DNA of 59,719 nt from Bacteroidota bacterium (lineage in GTDB: Bacteria; Bacteroidota; Bacteroidia; Chitinophagales; Saprospiraceae), in contig PZPC01000029.1 in the NCBI GenBank assembly GCA_003045895.1, forward strand, positions 1-59,719, read 5' to 3'. A model generated the notes under the pieces. The model was not told the DNA's origin. It ran no database searches and saw only the letters and a list, made by a program, of their open reading frames with translations. Shown one piece after another: positions 8,564 through 17,379 of this stretch. Position 1 is the first letter of the stretch; each line of letters opens with the position of its first letter. The position numbers and the translations under genes are program-made.

Positions 8564-9052
8564 ATGGAAAACAAGCAGCAGCAGCTGGAAGTAAAATGGG
8601 AAACTTTTACGGACGAAACGGCCCTATCTGCTAGCCAAAAGACACTCCTGGCAGCTGCCAAAACTGCACTCGACAAAGCATACGCACCCTATTCCAAATT
8701 CCAGGTGGGGGCAGCACTATTGTTGACCAACGGCGCTATTGTTTCCGGAGCTAACTTTGAAAACGCCGCTTACCCCATGTGCCTGTGTGCCGAACGCATG
8801 GCGCTGGCCACCGCTGTTTCCTCCTACCCCGGAGAACGCATCACCCACATAGCGATCACTGTACGCAACCCCGCCAAGCCGGTCAATCAACCCGCAGCAC
8901 CCTGCGGGGCCTGCCGCCAGGTAATGGTAGAAGTAGAACAACGACAAGGCGGGGATATGGAAGTGTTGTTGCAGGGCGAGCAAGGAGCGATCATGGTATT
9001 GAAGTCGGCCAAAGTGCTGTTGCCCTTCTATTTCGACGGGTCGTTTTTATAA
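8564..9052 (+). CDS. cdd: Cytidine deaminase
   Basis: This zinc hydrolase converts cytidine and deoxycytidine to uridine and deoxyuridine in pyrimidine salvage. It has 162 aa, slightly longer than the roughly 130-aa homotetrameric class because of a charged N-terminal extension (MENKQQQLEV). The zinc/catalytic signature is complete: Cys75-Ala76-Glu77 (the tetrameric class uses Cys rather than His) and Pro113-Cys114-x2-Cys117. The substrate-binding stretch KFQVGAALL and GANFENAAYP are present. The gene is monocistronic, behind a TAnnTTTG promoter and a palindromic operator shared with the operon at 29.0-32.8 kb. Confidence 0.95.
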   Translation: MENKQQQLEVKWETFTDETALSASQKTLLAAAKTALDKAYAPYSKFQVGAALLLTNGAIVSGANFENAAYPMCLCAERMALATAVSSYPGERITHIAITVRNPAKPVNQPAAPCGACRQVMVEVEQRQGGDMEVLLQGEQGAIMVLKSAKVLLPFYFDGSFL

Positions 9053-9107
9053 CCGCCCACCGGTATTCAACGCTTGTAACAAGCCCCAGCGTAGCTGTTC
9101 TGCGTAC

Positions 9108-9353
9108 CTAATCCCCGGAGGAGCGTGTTTGTTCAAACCGAACACGTTGCAAAATAGCATCACCAAAGACACACAACCCACTGTTAAACACGACCAGGGC
9201 CACCGTACCGTAAGCCACCCAACTCCAGGTGGCTGCTCCCTGGAATTTGTAAAGCGCTGCATCGGCCACCAGCGACAACCCCAGGCCGACCAATACCAAT
9301 CCCAAGGGCGCTTGCAGCAGCCACCGTTGATAATACTTCTTCCTAGCCATCAT
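9108..9353 (-). CDS. Small two-helix membrane protein, unknown function
   Basis: The function is not recognised. I place the start at the double ATG at 9350-9353 (MMARKKYYQRW), giving about 81 aa; a longer in-frame start at 9380 is possible. A basic N-terminus is followed by two hydrophobic segments (APLGLVLVGLGLSLVADAAL and WVAYGTVALVVFNSGLCVFG) and a short charged tail, so the protein is an inner-membrane hairpin. It is convergent with cdd, 55 bp away. Confidence 0.6.
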   Translation of the reverse strand: MMARKKYYQRWLLQAPLGLVLVGLGLSLVADAALYKFQGAATWSWVAYGTVALVVFNSGLCVFGDAILQRVRFEQTRSSGD

Positions 9354-9368
9354 TCGTTGCGTTTCTGA

Positions 9369-9506
9369 GCAAAGTGGCAAGATAATACTTATCTTAGAAG
9401 TAAATCACACTACAAAATCGCCCTGGAACAAGCACCCGATCAATTGAACAAGGACAGTATTGCCAAGATGATCACCACCCTCGAAGCAGAAAAAGATGTC
9501 AATTAA
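9369..9506 (+). pseudogene. C-terminal remnant of a TPR-like coding sequence
   Basis: After a stop at 9366-9368 an open frame runs to a TAA at 9504-9506 with no start codon near its 5' end. From 9408 it reads HYKIALEQAPDQLNKDSIAK followed by MITTLEAEKDVN, which has the look of the last tetratricopeptide helix pair of a longer protein (the YKxALExAP pattern). It has no promoter, overlaps the start region of the opposite-strand small membrane gene, and is probably a deletion scar. Confidence 0.4.
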
Positions 9507-9643
9507 AATGGGTTGGTCAATACCCAACTTGCGCTTTTCCCCACAGTAAACCGTAAATTAGCATCAGCAAATCAATAGCAACGTAGTATTTGGCCAGAAG
9601 ACCCGTTTTCCTGGCCAAATGCTACCCTTAAAAAATTCACCTG

Positions 9644-11932
9644 ATGCGAATCGTGCTGGGCATTATCCTACTGACAGGCACCTTATTTCTGGGTAGCACC
9701 TTCTGGACCGATCCATCGGCGGCAGGTACTTCAGCCACTGAATTACCCCATCGCCGGGACTTGCAACGCGCCGCCTGGGAAACAGACACCTGGCTCATCG
9801 TGTACCAGTCGGATTCGGAAGCTGGCAAGCGCAGTTACGAAAGCCTGCTCCGCCCCCTGGCCAACCGGACCCTGCGGGGCATAACCCTCCAGGTTTTTGA
9901 CCTGGCAGAAGTCCCCGATAGCCTACTGCAAAAATACCCGGTTATGTTGATCGGCAGCACCCTGCCTGCGGTCGTTTGCCTGGCGGCTAAAAAACTACCC
10001 GATCTGGGCCTGGAGCAAACCCAGGTTCGGGTCGGCAGCTTGGAACTGAATGACACCCAGGATCTGGTACAACTGTCTTTCCTGCCCAGCGCCTGGAACG
10101 GGCAATTGCCGATGCACCTGATCTGGGGAAAAGATGAACTACAAATCCAAACCTACCTCCGCCAACGCCTGGCCAGTGGGCTGCGGTCCTTTTTATGGTC
10201 AGCCTGGGGCTACGAAGTGACGCGGCACCAGCAGACTTTTTGTATGGGCTATTTTAATGACAGTACCTGGGTGATGGATAAACAAATTCACTTTGAGTTC
10301 ACCCCTGCACCCTTGTTGCTGGCAACTACCCCCGCGGCAGCATTGCACGCTTACGACGGCGCCCCCGACATCAGCAAAAATCTGGCTCCCCGCCTGGCTA
10401 AAGCCAAAAAGGAGATCCAGGATTTTACGGGTGCCGACCAGCTACCGGTTCTACAATTTTTCCTCTACCCTACGGTGGAGCGCAAAGCCCTCCGCACCGG
10501 CTCCATGCAACAAGTCCACGTAGAGGCAGACAAAGCGGAGGTGTACCTGGTGAGCAATGCACATTTCCAGGGCGAAGAATGGGGCGAGCAGTACCGCTGC
10601 TGGTTGCGCGCCGCGCTGGGTTCCCCGGCTCACCCCGTGTTGGAAGAGGGATTGAGCATGCAGTGGACGGATACCATCCGGGGGCGACCCTGGCGCGAAT
10701 GGGCCCAACACCTGGCCGCAGCAGGTGTTTTGCCCAGCGCCCAGCTGCTCTTCTCCCCTGATACGATTGCGCAGTACCTGCCGTTGATCGGGCAGTTTGC
10801 GGCCGCAGCCTGGGTTGATTTTCGGCTGCAAACGATTGGCAAGACCGCTTTCCTGGATGAATACTACCGTTCTGTACCTCCCATTGCTACGCTAAAACAA
10901 TTGGATACGCAATGGAAAAGCTGGATCAGGGCCAATTACCCACGGTCAGACATAAAACGCCGCACTGTACCCCAACAACGGCTGAATGGCTATACCCTGG
11001 CACACCAGGGCTACCGCATTTACAATGGCTACGGTAGTGAAAGAGCACGTATGTCGCTGGGGGTCATGCAAAGCATTGGCATTTCGGCCGTTGCCATCGT
11101 CCCGTACAGCTACCTGGCCGACGCCCACCGCCCCGACCCCATCCCCATATCGGAGCAAGTGGGTAACGAAAACGACGAAGCGGTTTTGTTTTCCCATTTC
11201 TCGTCCAAGGATCTGGGGCAATTCACCCTGCTAAAGCCGCAGATCTGGCTCGGTGGTGGCAGTTGGCCGGGAGATGTGTCGTTTTCTACACCCACCGAAT
11301 GGAACACCTTCTTTGACAATTACCGTCGTTGGATTAGCCACTATGCGCTGTTGGCCGAGTTGTACGGTTTCGATGCCCTTTGTATCGGCACCGAACTGCG
11401 TTACACGACCCTCCAGCACCCGGCAGCCTGGCGGACCCTAATCGCCCAAATCCGGCAAATCTACGGCGGCAGCCTGACCTACGCGGCCAACTGGGGCGAA
11501 GAATGCGAAAAGATCACTTTCTGGCCCGCCCTCGACTTTATTGGAGTCAATTGTTACTATCCCCTGCACCAAGGCACGACGGCCACCCCTGAAGAGCTGG
11601 CGGCTGGTGCGCAACGCGTTGTAGAAAAACTAAAAACCATTCACGAACAGGTGCAACGCCCGGTGTGGCTGACCGAGATCGGCTACCGCAGCGCTACGGC
11701 GCCCTGGCAAAACCCCCACGCCGAAGCGGGCGACCGCGCCATTGACGAACAGGCCCAGGCCCAATGCTACGCGGCTTTTTTAGCAGCCTCCTGGCCCAGC
11801 GACTGGATCAAGGGTTACTTCTGGTGGAAATGGCCTTCAGACCTGAATCACGTCGAAGACAACGGACGCGGGTACGTACCCCTGGGTAAACCAGCGGAGG
11901 ACGTGTTGCGGTCGTATTACTTGCGGAAATAA
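9644..11932 (+). CDS. Exported GH113-like glycoside hydrolase fused to a degenerate peptidase-like domain
   Basis: This 762-aa protein has an N-terminal hydrophobic signal/anchor (MRIVLGIILLTGTLFLG). The C-terminal third (about residues 450-755) is a TIM-barrel of the GH113 type: NGYGSERARMSLGVMQSIG opens it, Glu584 in CIGTEL fits the acid/base, Glu678 in LTEIGY fits the nucleophile, and YFWWKWPSD closes the barrel. GH113 members are beta-mannanases or act on related beta-glycans. The middle region resembles a gluzincin/peptidase-MA fold: the downstream motif LEEGLSMQW (Glu335) is present, but the HExxH helix is replaced by CWLRAALG, so it should be proteolytically dead. The gene stands alone between short intergenic regions. 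Confidence 0.82.
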   Translation: MRIVLGIILLTGTLFLGSTFWTDPSAAGTSATELPHRRDLQRAAWETDTWLIVYQSDSEAGKRSYESLLRPLANRTLRGITLQVFDLAEVPDSLLQKYPVMLIGSTLPAVVCLAAKKLPDLGLEQTQVRVGSLELNDTQDLVQLSFLPSAWNGQLPMHLIWGKDELQIQTYLRQRLASGLRSFLWSAWGYEVTRHQQTFCMGYFNDSTWVMDKQIHFEFTPAPLLLATTPAAALHAYDGAPDISKNLAPRLAKAKKEIQDFTGADQLPVLQFFLYPTVERKALRTGSMQQVHVEADKAEVYLVSNAHFQGEEWGEQYRCWLRAALGSPAHPVLEEGLSMQWTDTIRGRPWREWAQHLAAAGVLPSAQLLFSPDTIAQYLPLIGQFAAAAWVDFRLQTIGKTAFLDEYYRSVPPIATLKQLDTQWKSWIRANYPRSDIKRRTVPQQRLNGYTLAHQGYRIYNGYGSERARMSLGVMQSIGISAVAIVPYSYLADAHRPDPIPISEQVGNENDEAVLFSHFSSKDLGQFTLLKPQIWLGGGSWPGDVSFSTPTEWNTFFDNYRRWISHYALLAELYGFDALCIGTELRYTTLQHPAAWRTLIAQIRQIYGGSLTYAANWGEECEKITFWPALDFIGVNCYYPLHQGTTATPEELAAGAQRVVEKLKTIHEQVQRPVWLTEIGYRSATAPWQNPHAEAGDRAIDEQAQAQCYAAFLAASWPSDWIKGYFWWKWPSDLNHVEDNGRGYVPLGKPAEDVLRSYYLRK

Positions 11933-12008
11933 AAGGACTTGTTGGGCCGGAATAAAAAACCCTTGTGCCCCAATCCTTACCTTTGCCAGCAGCCAACAAC
12001 CACGCCAC

Positions 12009-12491
12009 ATGAATCAACTGGAAAAAACCGTGCACAAGCTGAAGCGTTACCCGACCTGGGTGCTGTCTTATGCCATCGGTAAAATTGTTAAATTTACGGG
12101 TACAGCAGGTGTCTCCTACGACCTGATGACCAAAGACAAGGTGGTCGTCAGCCTGAAAAACAAGACCAAAGTGCGCAACCACATCGGGCAGGTGCACGCA
12201 GTAGCCATGCTGCTGCTGGCCGAAACGGCCACCGGCATGGTGACGGGTATGAATGTCCCCGACGACAAGATTGTGCTGCTCAAGTACCTGAACGCCAAAT
12301 TTGTCCGCCGCTCCGCTGGCGCCATTACCGCCGAAGCCTGGCTGGACGAAAGCCAACAAGCATTCATCCGCACCACTGAGAAAGGAGACCTCCTCGTTTC
12401 GGTGAAAATAACCGACGAGTCGGGCGAAGAGCCAGTAGTTTGTGAAGCCTGCTGGGCCTGGATTCCGAAGGCGCGACTGAAGCAGGGGTAG
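12009..12491 (+). CDS. DUF4442 hotdog-fold protein (thioesterase-like)
   Basis: This 160-aa soluble protein resembles the DUF4442/YiiD C-terminal family of hotdog-fold acyl-CoA thioesterase-like proteins. The pattern is NKTKVRNHIGQVHAVAMLLLAETATGM, the HxxA hotdog helix, followed by beta strands. The substrate is unknown. A TACCTTTG -7-type motif lies at 11978-11985, about 24 nt before the ATG, without a clear -33 box. A T-tailed hairpin at 12522-12563 ends the transcript. Confidence 0.78.
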   Translation: MNQLEKTVHKLKRYPTWVLSYAIGKIVKFTGTAGVSYDLMTKDKVVVSLKNKTKVRNHIGQVHAVAMLLLAETATGMVTGMNVPDDKIVLLKYLNAKFVRRSAGAITAEAWLDESQQAFIRTTEKGDLLVSVKITDESGEEPVVCEACWAWIPKARLKQG

Positions 12492-12521
12492 TTACCAGTT
12501 TCGCTCCTGCCTGAAACAACA

Positions 12522-12563
12522 AGCCCTCCCCAGCATATCATCCAGGGAGGGCTCCTTTTTTTT
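12522..12563 (+). terminator. Rho-independent terminator after the DUF4442 gene
   Basis: The stem agccctccc (12522-12530) pairs with gggagggct (12545-12553) and is followed by a run of eight T. Confidence 0.85.
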
Positions 12564-12578
12564 CAGTTAAGCAAAAGC

Positions 12579-13967
12579 CTACTTTTTCAACGCCACATAA
12601 TTCTGGTAGTAATACGGAATGGTTTCAATTCCTTTATAGAAGTTGAACAAGCCGTAGTGCTCATTGGGGGAATGGATGGCATCGCTGTCCAGGCCAAAGC
12701 CCATGAGTACGCTTTTTACACCTAGAATCTGCTCAAAAAGGGCCACAATGGGAATGCTGCCTCCTTCGCGCTTGGGGATGGGCGCTTTACCAAAGGCCGT
12801 TTCCATGGCCTTGTAGGCCGCCTGGTACTCGGGGGTATCCGTAGGCGTCACAACGGGCTCGCCGCCGTGGTGCGGGTGCACCTCCACTTTTACATTAGGG
12901 GGTGCAACGGCCTTGAAATAATTTTCGAACAATGCCGTAATCTTATCGGGCGATTGGTGGGGTACCAGGCGCATACTGATTTTGGCGTAGGCTTTGCTGG
13001 GCAAAACCGTTTTGGCACCTTCTCCGGTGTAGCCACCCCAGATGCCATTCACGTCCAACGTCGGGCGAATGCTCGTGCGTTCCAGGGTCGTGTAACCCGC
13101 TTCGCCACGCACGGCAGCGATGCCCAGGTCTTCGCGGTAGGTCTTAAGGTCGAAAGGCGCTTTGTTCATCTCCTCGCGCTCGCTTTTCGAAACCTCATCG
13201 ACATCATCGTAGAAACCGGGAATGACAATGTGTTTGTTTTCGTCCATCATCCCGGCGATCATCTCGCACAAGACGTTGATGGGATTGGCCACCGCACCTC
13301 CGTAGACGCCGGAGTGCAGGTCGCGGTTGGGGCCCGTAACGGAAACCTCTACGTAGCTTAAGCCCCGCAATCCGGTGGTAATACTGGGGGTGTCGTTGTC
13401 GATGATGCTGGTATCCGAGATCAGGATGACATCGCAAGCCAGCTTATCTTTGTTTTCCTTGAGGAAGGTCCCCAGGTGAGACGAGCCCACTTCTTCTTCC
13501 CCTTCGATCATGAACTTCACGTTGCAGGGTAAACTGTCCGTTGCCATCATCGCTTCGAATGCCTTGATGTGCATGAACATCTGCCCCTTGTCGTCGCAGG
13601 CACCGCGGGCGAAAATAGCGCCCTCGGGGTGGGTTTTGGTTTTTTTGATGACGGGCTCAAAAGGGCCGCTTTCCCACAAGTCGATGGGGTCGGCAGGTTG
13701 TACATCGTAATGACCGTAGACCATCACGGTAGGCAGATTGGCGGCCAGGAACTTTTCTCCGTAGACGATCGGATGGCCGGCAGTGGTCACCAGTTCTACG
13801 TGGTCAGCACCTGCTTTACGCAAATGTGCGGCCACCGCTTCAGCAGTGCGCTGCACATCCGCTTTGAAAGCGGGATCGGCGCTCACGCTGGGGATACGCA
13901 GCAAATCCATCAGCTCGGCTAAAAATCGCTCCCGGTTATTATCGATGTAGGTTTGTACGGCTTTCAT
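12579..13967 (-). CDS. M20-family dipeptidase (CNDP/ArgE-like metallopeptidase)
   Basis: This 462-aa cytosolic zinc peptidase belongs to the M20A/CNDP-like group that cleaves dipeptides and related amides. Visible metal-site motifs in order are VYGHYDVQPADP (His ligand and catalytic Asp), RGACDDKGQMF (bridging Asp), and EGEEEVGSSHLG (general-base Glu and ligand), with the last ligand region near SDAIHSPNEHYG. The dimerisation lid lies between, at roughly 190-310. There is no signal peptide. The gene is convergent with the DUF4442 gene. A CAAAGGTA at 14073-14080 is a minus-strand TACCTTTG -7 candidate. Confidence 0.92.
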   Translation of the reverse strand: MKAVQTYIDNNRERFLAELMDLLRIPSVSADPAFKADVQRTAEAVAAHLRKAGADHVELVTTAGHPIVYGEKFLAANLPTVMVYGHYDVQPADPIDLWESGPFEPVIKKTKTHPEGAIFARGACDDKGQMFMHIKAFEAMMATDSLPCNVKFMIEGEEEVGSSHLGTFLKENKDKLACDVILISDTSIIDNDTPSITTGLRGLSYVEVSVTGPNRDLHSGVYGGAVANPINVLCEMIAGMMDENKHIVIPGFYDDVDEVSKSEREEMNKAPFDLKTYREDLGIAAVRGEAGYTTLERTSIRPTLDVNGIWGGYTGEGAKTVLPSKAYAKISMRLVPHQSPDKITALFENYFKAVAPPNVKVEVHPHHGGEPVVTPTDTPEYQAAYKAMETAFGKAPIPKREGGSIPIVALFEQILGVKSVLMGFGLDSDAIHSPNEHYGLFNFYKGIETIPYYYQNYVALKK

Positions 13968-14192
13968 GAAATCGGTTTTCTACTTATTAGTTGAGGCTCA
14001 GGGCCATCCTGGTCCTGAAAAAAATAATTGTCCTTCGTTTTGATTCGTTGACATTTTTCAAATCAACGCTGGCAAAGGTACTATTTGTGTGGCACAAGAG
14101 CAGGTAATCCTATTGTAAAATTAACGGGCGCCACCGGTGAGCAGTCGGGATAAAAATACCTGCCATACACCGCCTTGCCGATTGGATACCGG

Positions 14193-14996
14193 TCACACAA
14201 ATTCCCGTAATACCTCCCGCAAACGCTCTTCATTCAGCTTGCGTTCCAGCTTACCGCCCTGGGCAAAACTAATGGATCCAGTCTCTTCTGAGACCACCAA
14301 CGCAACTGCGTTTGTTTTTTCACAAATGCCCACCGCCGCCCGGTGGCGCAACCCTACCCCTTTCGGCAGGTCGGTTTGTTCGCTCACCGGCAGGATGGTA
14401 CTGGCTTTTTGTATTTTCAAGTTGTCGATCAGCACCGCCCCGTCGTGCAGCGGACTTTCTTTGGCAAAAATGCTCTCTACCAATCCCTGCGAAATTTGGG
14501 CATCCAGCACCACACCTCCCGTAGCCATTCCTTCCAGACTAAAATTTTGGTTAAAAACGATGAGCGCGCCCACCCGGTGTCGGCTCATCCGCAACACCGC
14601 CTTCAGAATAGCTTCTTGTGCCCGGGTGCGTTCCTCCTCGGAGCGGGTCGCCATGCCCCCGCGATCCAGAATTCGGTCGAGGAAATTGGAGCGTTGGCGC
14701 AGCGTCGTGTTACCCAGAATGAGCAGAAAGCGACGGGCTTCGGGCTGAAAAATAATAATCAGAATGATGATACCTACTTTGACAAACTGGTCGAGAATAC
14801 TCGACAAAAGATCCATATTCAACTGGTTCACCACGAACCAACTGCCGTACAACAACAAGAGGCCAATAAAAATATTGAAGGCAATGCTCCCCCGCAATAA
14901 TTTGTACAATTGGTACAAAAGATAGGCGACGATCAGAATATCCAGTATGTCCCACAGGCTGACTTTGAGAAAGCCGATGTTAAAATCCAGGTTCAT
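14193..14996 (-). CDS. cdaA: Diadenylate cyclase CdaA
   Basis: CdaA makes the second messenger c-di-AMP from two ATP. Of its 267 aa, three N-terminal membrane helices (about residues 10-80) are followed by the DisA_N cyclase domain with the catalytic DGA in LHDGAVLID and the RHR in LRHRAAVGICE, both intact, and then LVVSEETGSISFAQGG. Its start overlaps the end of the upstream prolyl oligopeptidase gene by 17 bp, so the two are cotranscribed and probably coupled. In Firmicutes the partner cdaR follows cdaA; here the only YbbR-domain gene in the window is at 42.1 kb next to yajC. Confidence 0.95.
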   Translation of the reverse strand: MNLDFNIGFLKVSLWDILDILIVAYLLYQLYKLLRGSIAFNIFIGLLLLYGSWFVVNQLNMDLLSSILDQFVKVGIIILIIIFQPEARRFLLILGNTTLRQRSNFLDRILDRGGMATRSEEERTRAQEAILKAVLRMSRHRVGALIVFNQNFSLEGMATGGVVLDAQISQGLVESIFAKESPLHDGAVLIDNLKIQKASTILPVSEQTDLPKGVGLRHRAAVGICEKTNAVALVVSEETGSISFAQGGKLERKLNEERLREVLREFV

Positions 14997-17232
14997 GCAA
15001 TTCGTTTATCCAAGGCTCCTTCAATTGATAAAAAAAGAACGACAATACATCGGCGCCTTCGTCAATGCGTTTGCGCAGCGGTTTGCCCGATCCGTGCCCG
15101 GCACTTTCATCGATGCGGAGCAAAATTGGTGCCTCTCCGCGTTGCTGGTGTTGCAATTCGGCAGCAAATTTAAAAGAATGTGCCGGAACTACCCGATCAT
15201 CGTGGTCGGCAGTGGTGATCATCGTAGCCGGATAGGCTTGTGGTTCCAGGTTATGCAGGGGGGAATAAGACAATAAATAGTCGCTCATCACCGAATCTGC
15301 GCTGGTGCCGTAGTCGGAAGCCCAGGCCCATCCGATGGTGAACCGATGGTAGCGCATCATGTCCAACACGCCCACCGCCGGAAAAGCAACCTGGTACAGA
15401 TCGGGCCGCTGGGCTAAGCAGGCGCCGACCAGTAAGCCGCCGTTGGAGCGGCCGTAAATGCCCAACTTCTCGCGCGAGGTGTACCGTTCGGCGATCAGGT
15501 ATTCGGCCACAGACTGGAAGTCGTCAAACACATTTTGCTTTTGCCGCAAGGTACCCGCGGTATGCCACTCGCTACCGAATTCTCCGCCGCCGCGCAAATT
15601 GGCCACGGCCACTATTCCCCCGTTCTCCAAAATGGCGGGGATCAGCAACAGACGGGTCAGGTTCCACTGCGGGAGGATACTGATATTGAAACCACCGTAA
15701 CCATAGAGCAGCGTCGGGTGAGGTGTACCCAACGGCAGGTCTCTTTTGTAAATCAAAAACACGGGTACCAGCGTACCGTCGTAGCTTTTCACCTGCACCT
15801 GGCGGGTCACGTAGTCGTTGGATTTAAAGGCCGTCACCGGTTGACGAAAAATAGCGGTGGTATAGTCCTGCAAATGCAGGCGGTAAACGGTTTCGGGTCG
15901 GGTAAAGGAGGTGAACCCAAAAAAGACTTCCTCCTCCCCGTTTCCTTTTGTAATGCCCGTCACGGTGCCCAGTTCGGGCAACCGTATTTCCCGGAGTTGC
16001 TCCCCCGTCAGGTCGTAAACCACTACGTAATTCGAAGCCATCCGCAGGTAGGTGGCCAACAGCTTATCGCCGCTGCGCACCACACTTTGCAGCACGTCGG
16101 GTCTTTCGGGCACCAGTTCTTCCCAGTAGTTGCGGCTCGGCTGGCTGCCGCTGATCTGCACCAGGCGGTAGTTCGGTGCTCCCTTATTGGTCAGGAACAG
16201 GAGCCGGTCGCCTACGGCAGCCACAAAATGGAGGTCGTGGTCAAAATCCTCGGCCACGGGCACAAAGCTGAGGTCGGCATCGCGCAGATCGCGCAGGTAG
16301 CAGGCGTTACCGCTCGTAGACTCGGTTACGCTGAGGACCAGCCAGCGCTCGGCTTCGTCGGTTTGGGCCCGCACGTTGCGTTGGGGATGCGTCCGGTCGG
16401 CAAAAACCAATTCATCGTTGGCTTGTGGGGTGCCCACCTGGTGGTAATACAGCTGGTGAAATTCGTTGGTCGCCGTCAGGTTCTTGCCCGCCCCGGCGCC
16501 GGGATAGCGGCTGTAATAGAAGCCTGAGCCGCGCCAGGCGATATCCGAAAATTTGACACCGGTAAGGCGATCTACCAGTACCTGCCCGGTTAGGAGATCG
16601 AGCACCCGAATTTGCTGCCAATCCGAACCGCCCTGCGCAACCTGGTAGGCCAGGAACTGGCTGTCGCGAGAAAACGCGTAGGTTCCCATGGCCTCCGTAC
16701 CCGCCGCCGACCAGGTATTGGGGTCGAGTACCAGTCGGACGGAATCTTTCAAATCCTTCGTCCGGTAAAGCACATCCTGGTTTTGTTGCCCGCTGTTGTA
16801 AAACAGGTAGTAGTAGCCGCCGTGGTATTCGGGCAGGCCGTAGCGGGCAAAGTCCCAGAGTTGGCCCAGGCGTTGGGCTATGGGGCCCCGGAAAGGGATT
16901 TGGGCCAGGTATTGTGCTGTGGCCTTTTGCTCGGCCGCTACCCACCGTTGCACAGCTGCTGCCGTATCTTGTTCCAGCCAGCGGTACGGATCGGCTACCT
17001 TGCGACCAAAATAATTGTCTACGATGGAACTGTCCCGCGGGGTGGCGGGATAAGGATGAGCGATGGATTTGAACTCGACCGGAGGCGTGGCAACCGTATC
17101 CGCACCACCTGGCCAGGCCAGATCGCAGGCCGTACCCAATAGCAACAACAAGGCCGCCAGCAACGGTAAAAGTTGCTGGTAAAAGCCCTGGAAGCGCGTT
17201 CCCTGTCTGCCCACCCTGATCTGATCTTTCAT
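14980..17232 (-). CDS. Prolyl oligopeptidase family serine peptidase (S9A), lipoprotein
   Basis: This 750-aa protein cleaves peptides after proline if it follows the S9A family. A lipobox LLGTAC puts the lipidated Cys at residue 36, so the enzyme is a periplasmic or outer-membrane lipoprotein. The beta-propeller region spans about 100-470. The catalytic domain contains the nucleophile GRSNGGLLVG, the acid DHDDRVVPAHS and the base SAGHGSGK, all present. The N-terminal motif NYFGRKVADPYRWLE is the usual S9A opening. The gene is first in a minus-strand pair with cdaA (17-bp overlap) and diverges from the exported protein at 17380. Confidence 0.93.
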   Translation of the reverse strand: MKDQIRVGRQGTRFQGFYQQLLPLLAALLLLLGTACDLAWPGGADTVATPPVEFKSIAHPYPATPRDSSIVDNYFGRKVADPYRWLEQDTAAAVQRWVAAEQKATAQYLAQIPFRGPIAQRLGQLWDFARYGLPEYHGGYYYLFYNSGQQNQDVLYRTKDLKDSVRLVLDPNTWSAAGTEAMGTYAFSRDSQFLAYQVAQGGSDWQQIRVLDLLTGQVLVDRLTGVKFSDIAWRGSGFYYSRYPGAGAGKNLTATNEFHQLYYHQVGTPQANDELVFADRTHPQRNVRAQTDEAERWLVLSVTESTSGNACYLRDLRDADLSFVPVAEDFDHDLHFVAAVGDRLLFLTNKGAPNYRLVQISGSQPSRNYWEELVPERPDVLQSVVRSGDKLLATYLRMASNYVVVYDLTGEQLREIRLPELGTVTGITKGNGEEEVFFGFTSFTRPETVYRLHLQDYTTAIFRQPVTAFKSNDYVTRQVQVKSYDGTLVPVFLIYKRDLPLGTPHPTLLYGYGGFNISILPQWNLTRLLLIPAILENGGIVAVANLRGGGEFGSEWHTAGTLRQKQNVFDDFQSVAEYLIAERYTSREKLGIYGRSNGGLLVGACLAQRPDLYQVAFPAVGVLDMMRYHRFTIGWAWASDYGTSADSVMSDYLLSYSPLHNLEPQAYPATMITTADHDDRVVPAHSFKFAAELQHQQRGEAPILLRIDESAGHGSGKPLRKRIDEGADVLSFFFYQLKEPWINELHEPGF

Positions 17233-17379
17233 TCGCGTAGGTTCTGTTGAAATTTTTCCCTTATTTTGGAGTTAGTTTAACGGACGAAGTACGACAACTG
17301 ACTTCCGGTATAAATGTTAGCGTTGCGGAGCGGATTTCCCCTGTCTGGTTATTGCGCCCCAACGCCAAAGCCATAAATA

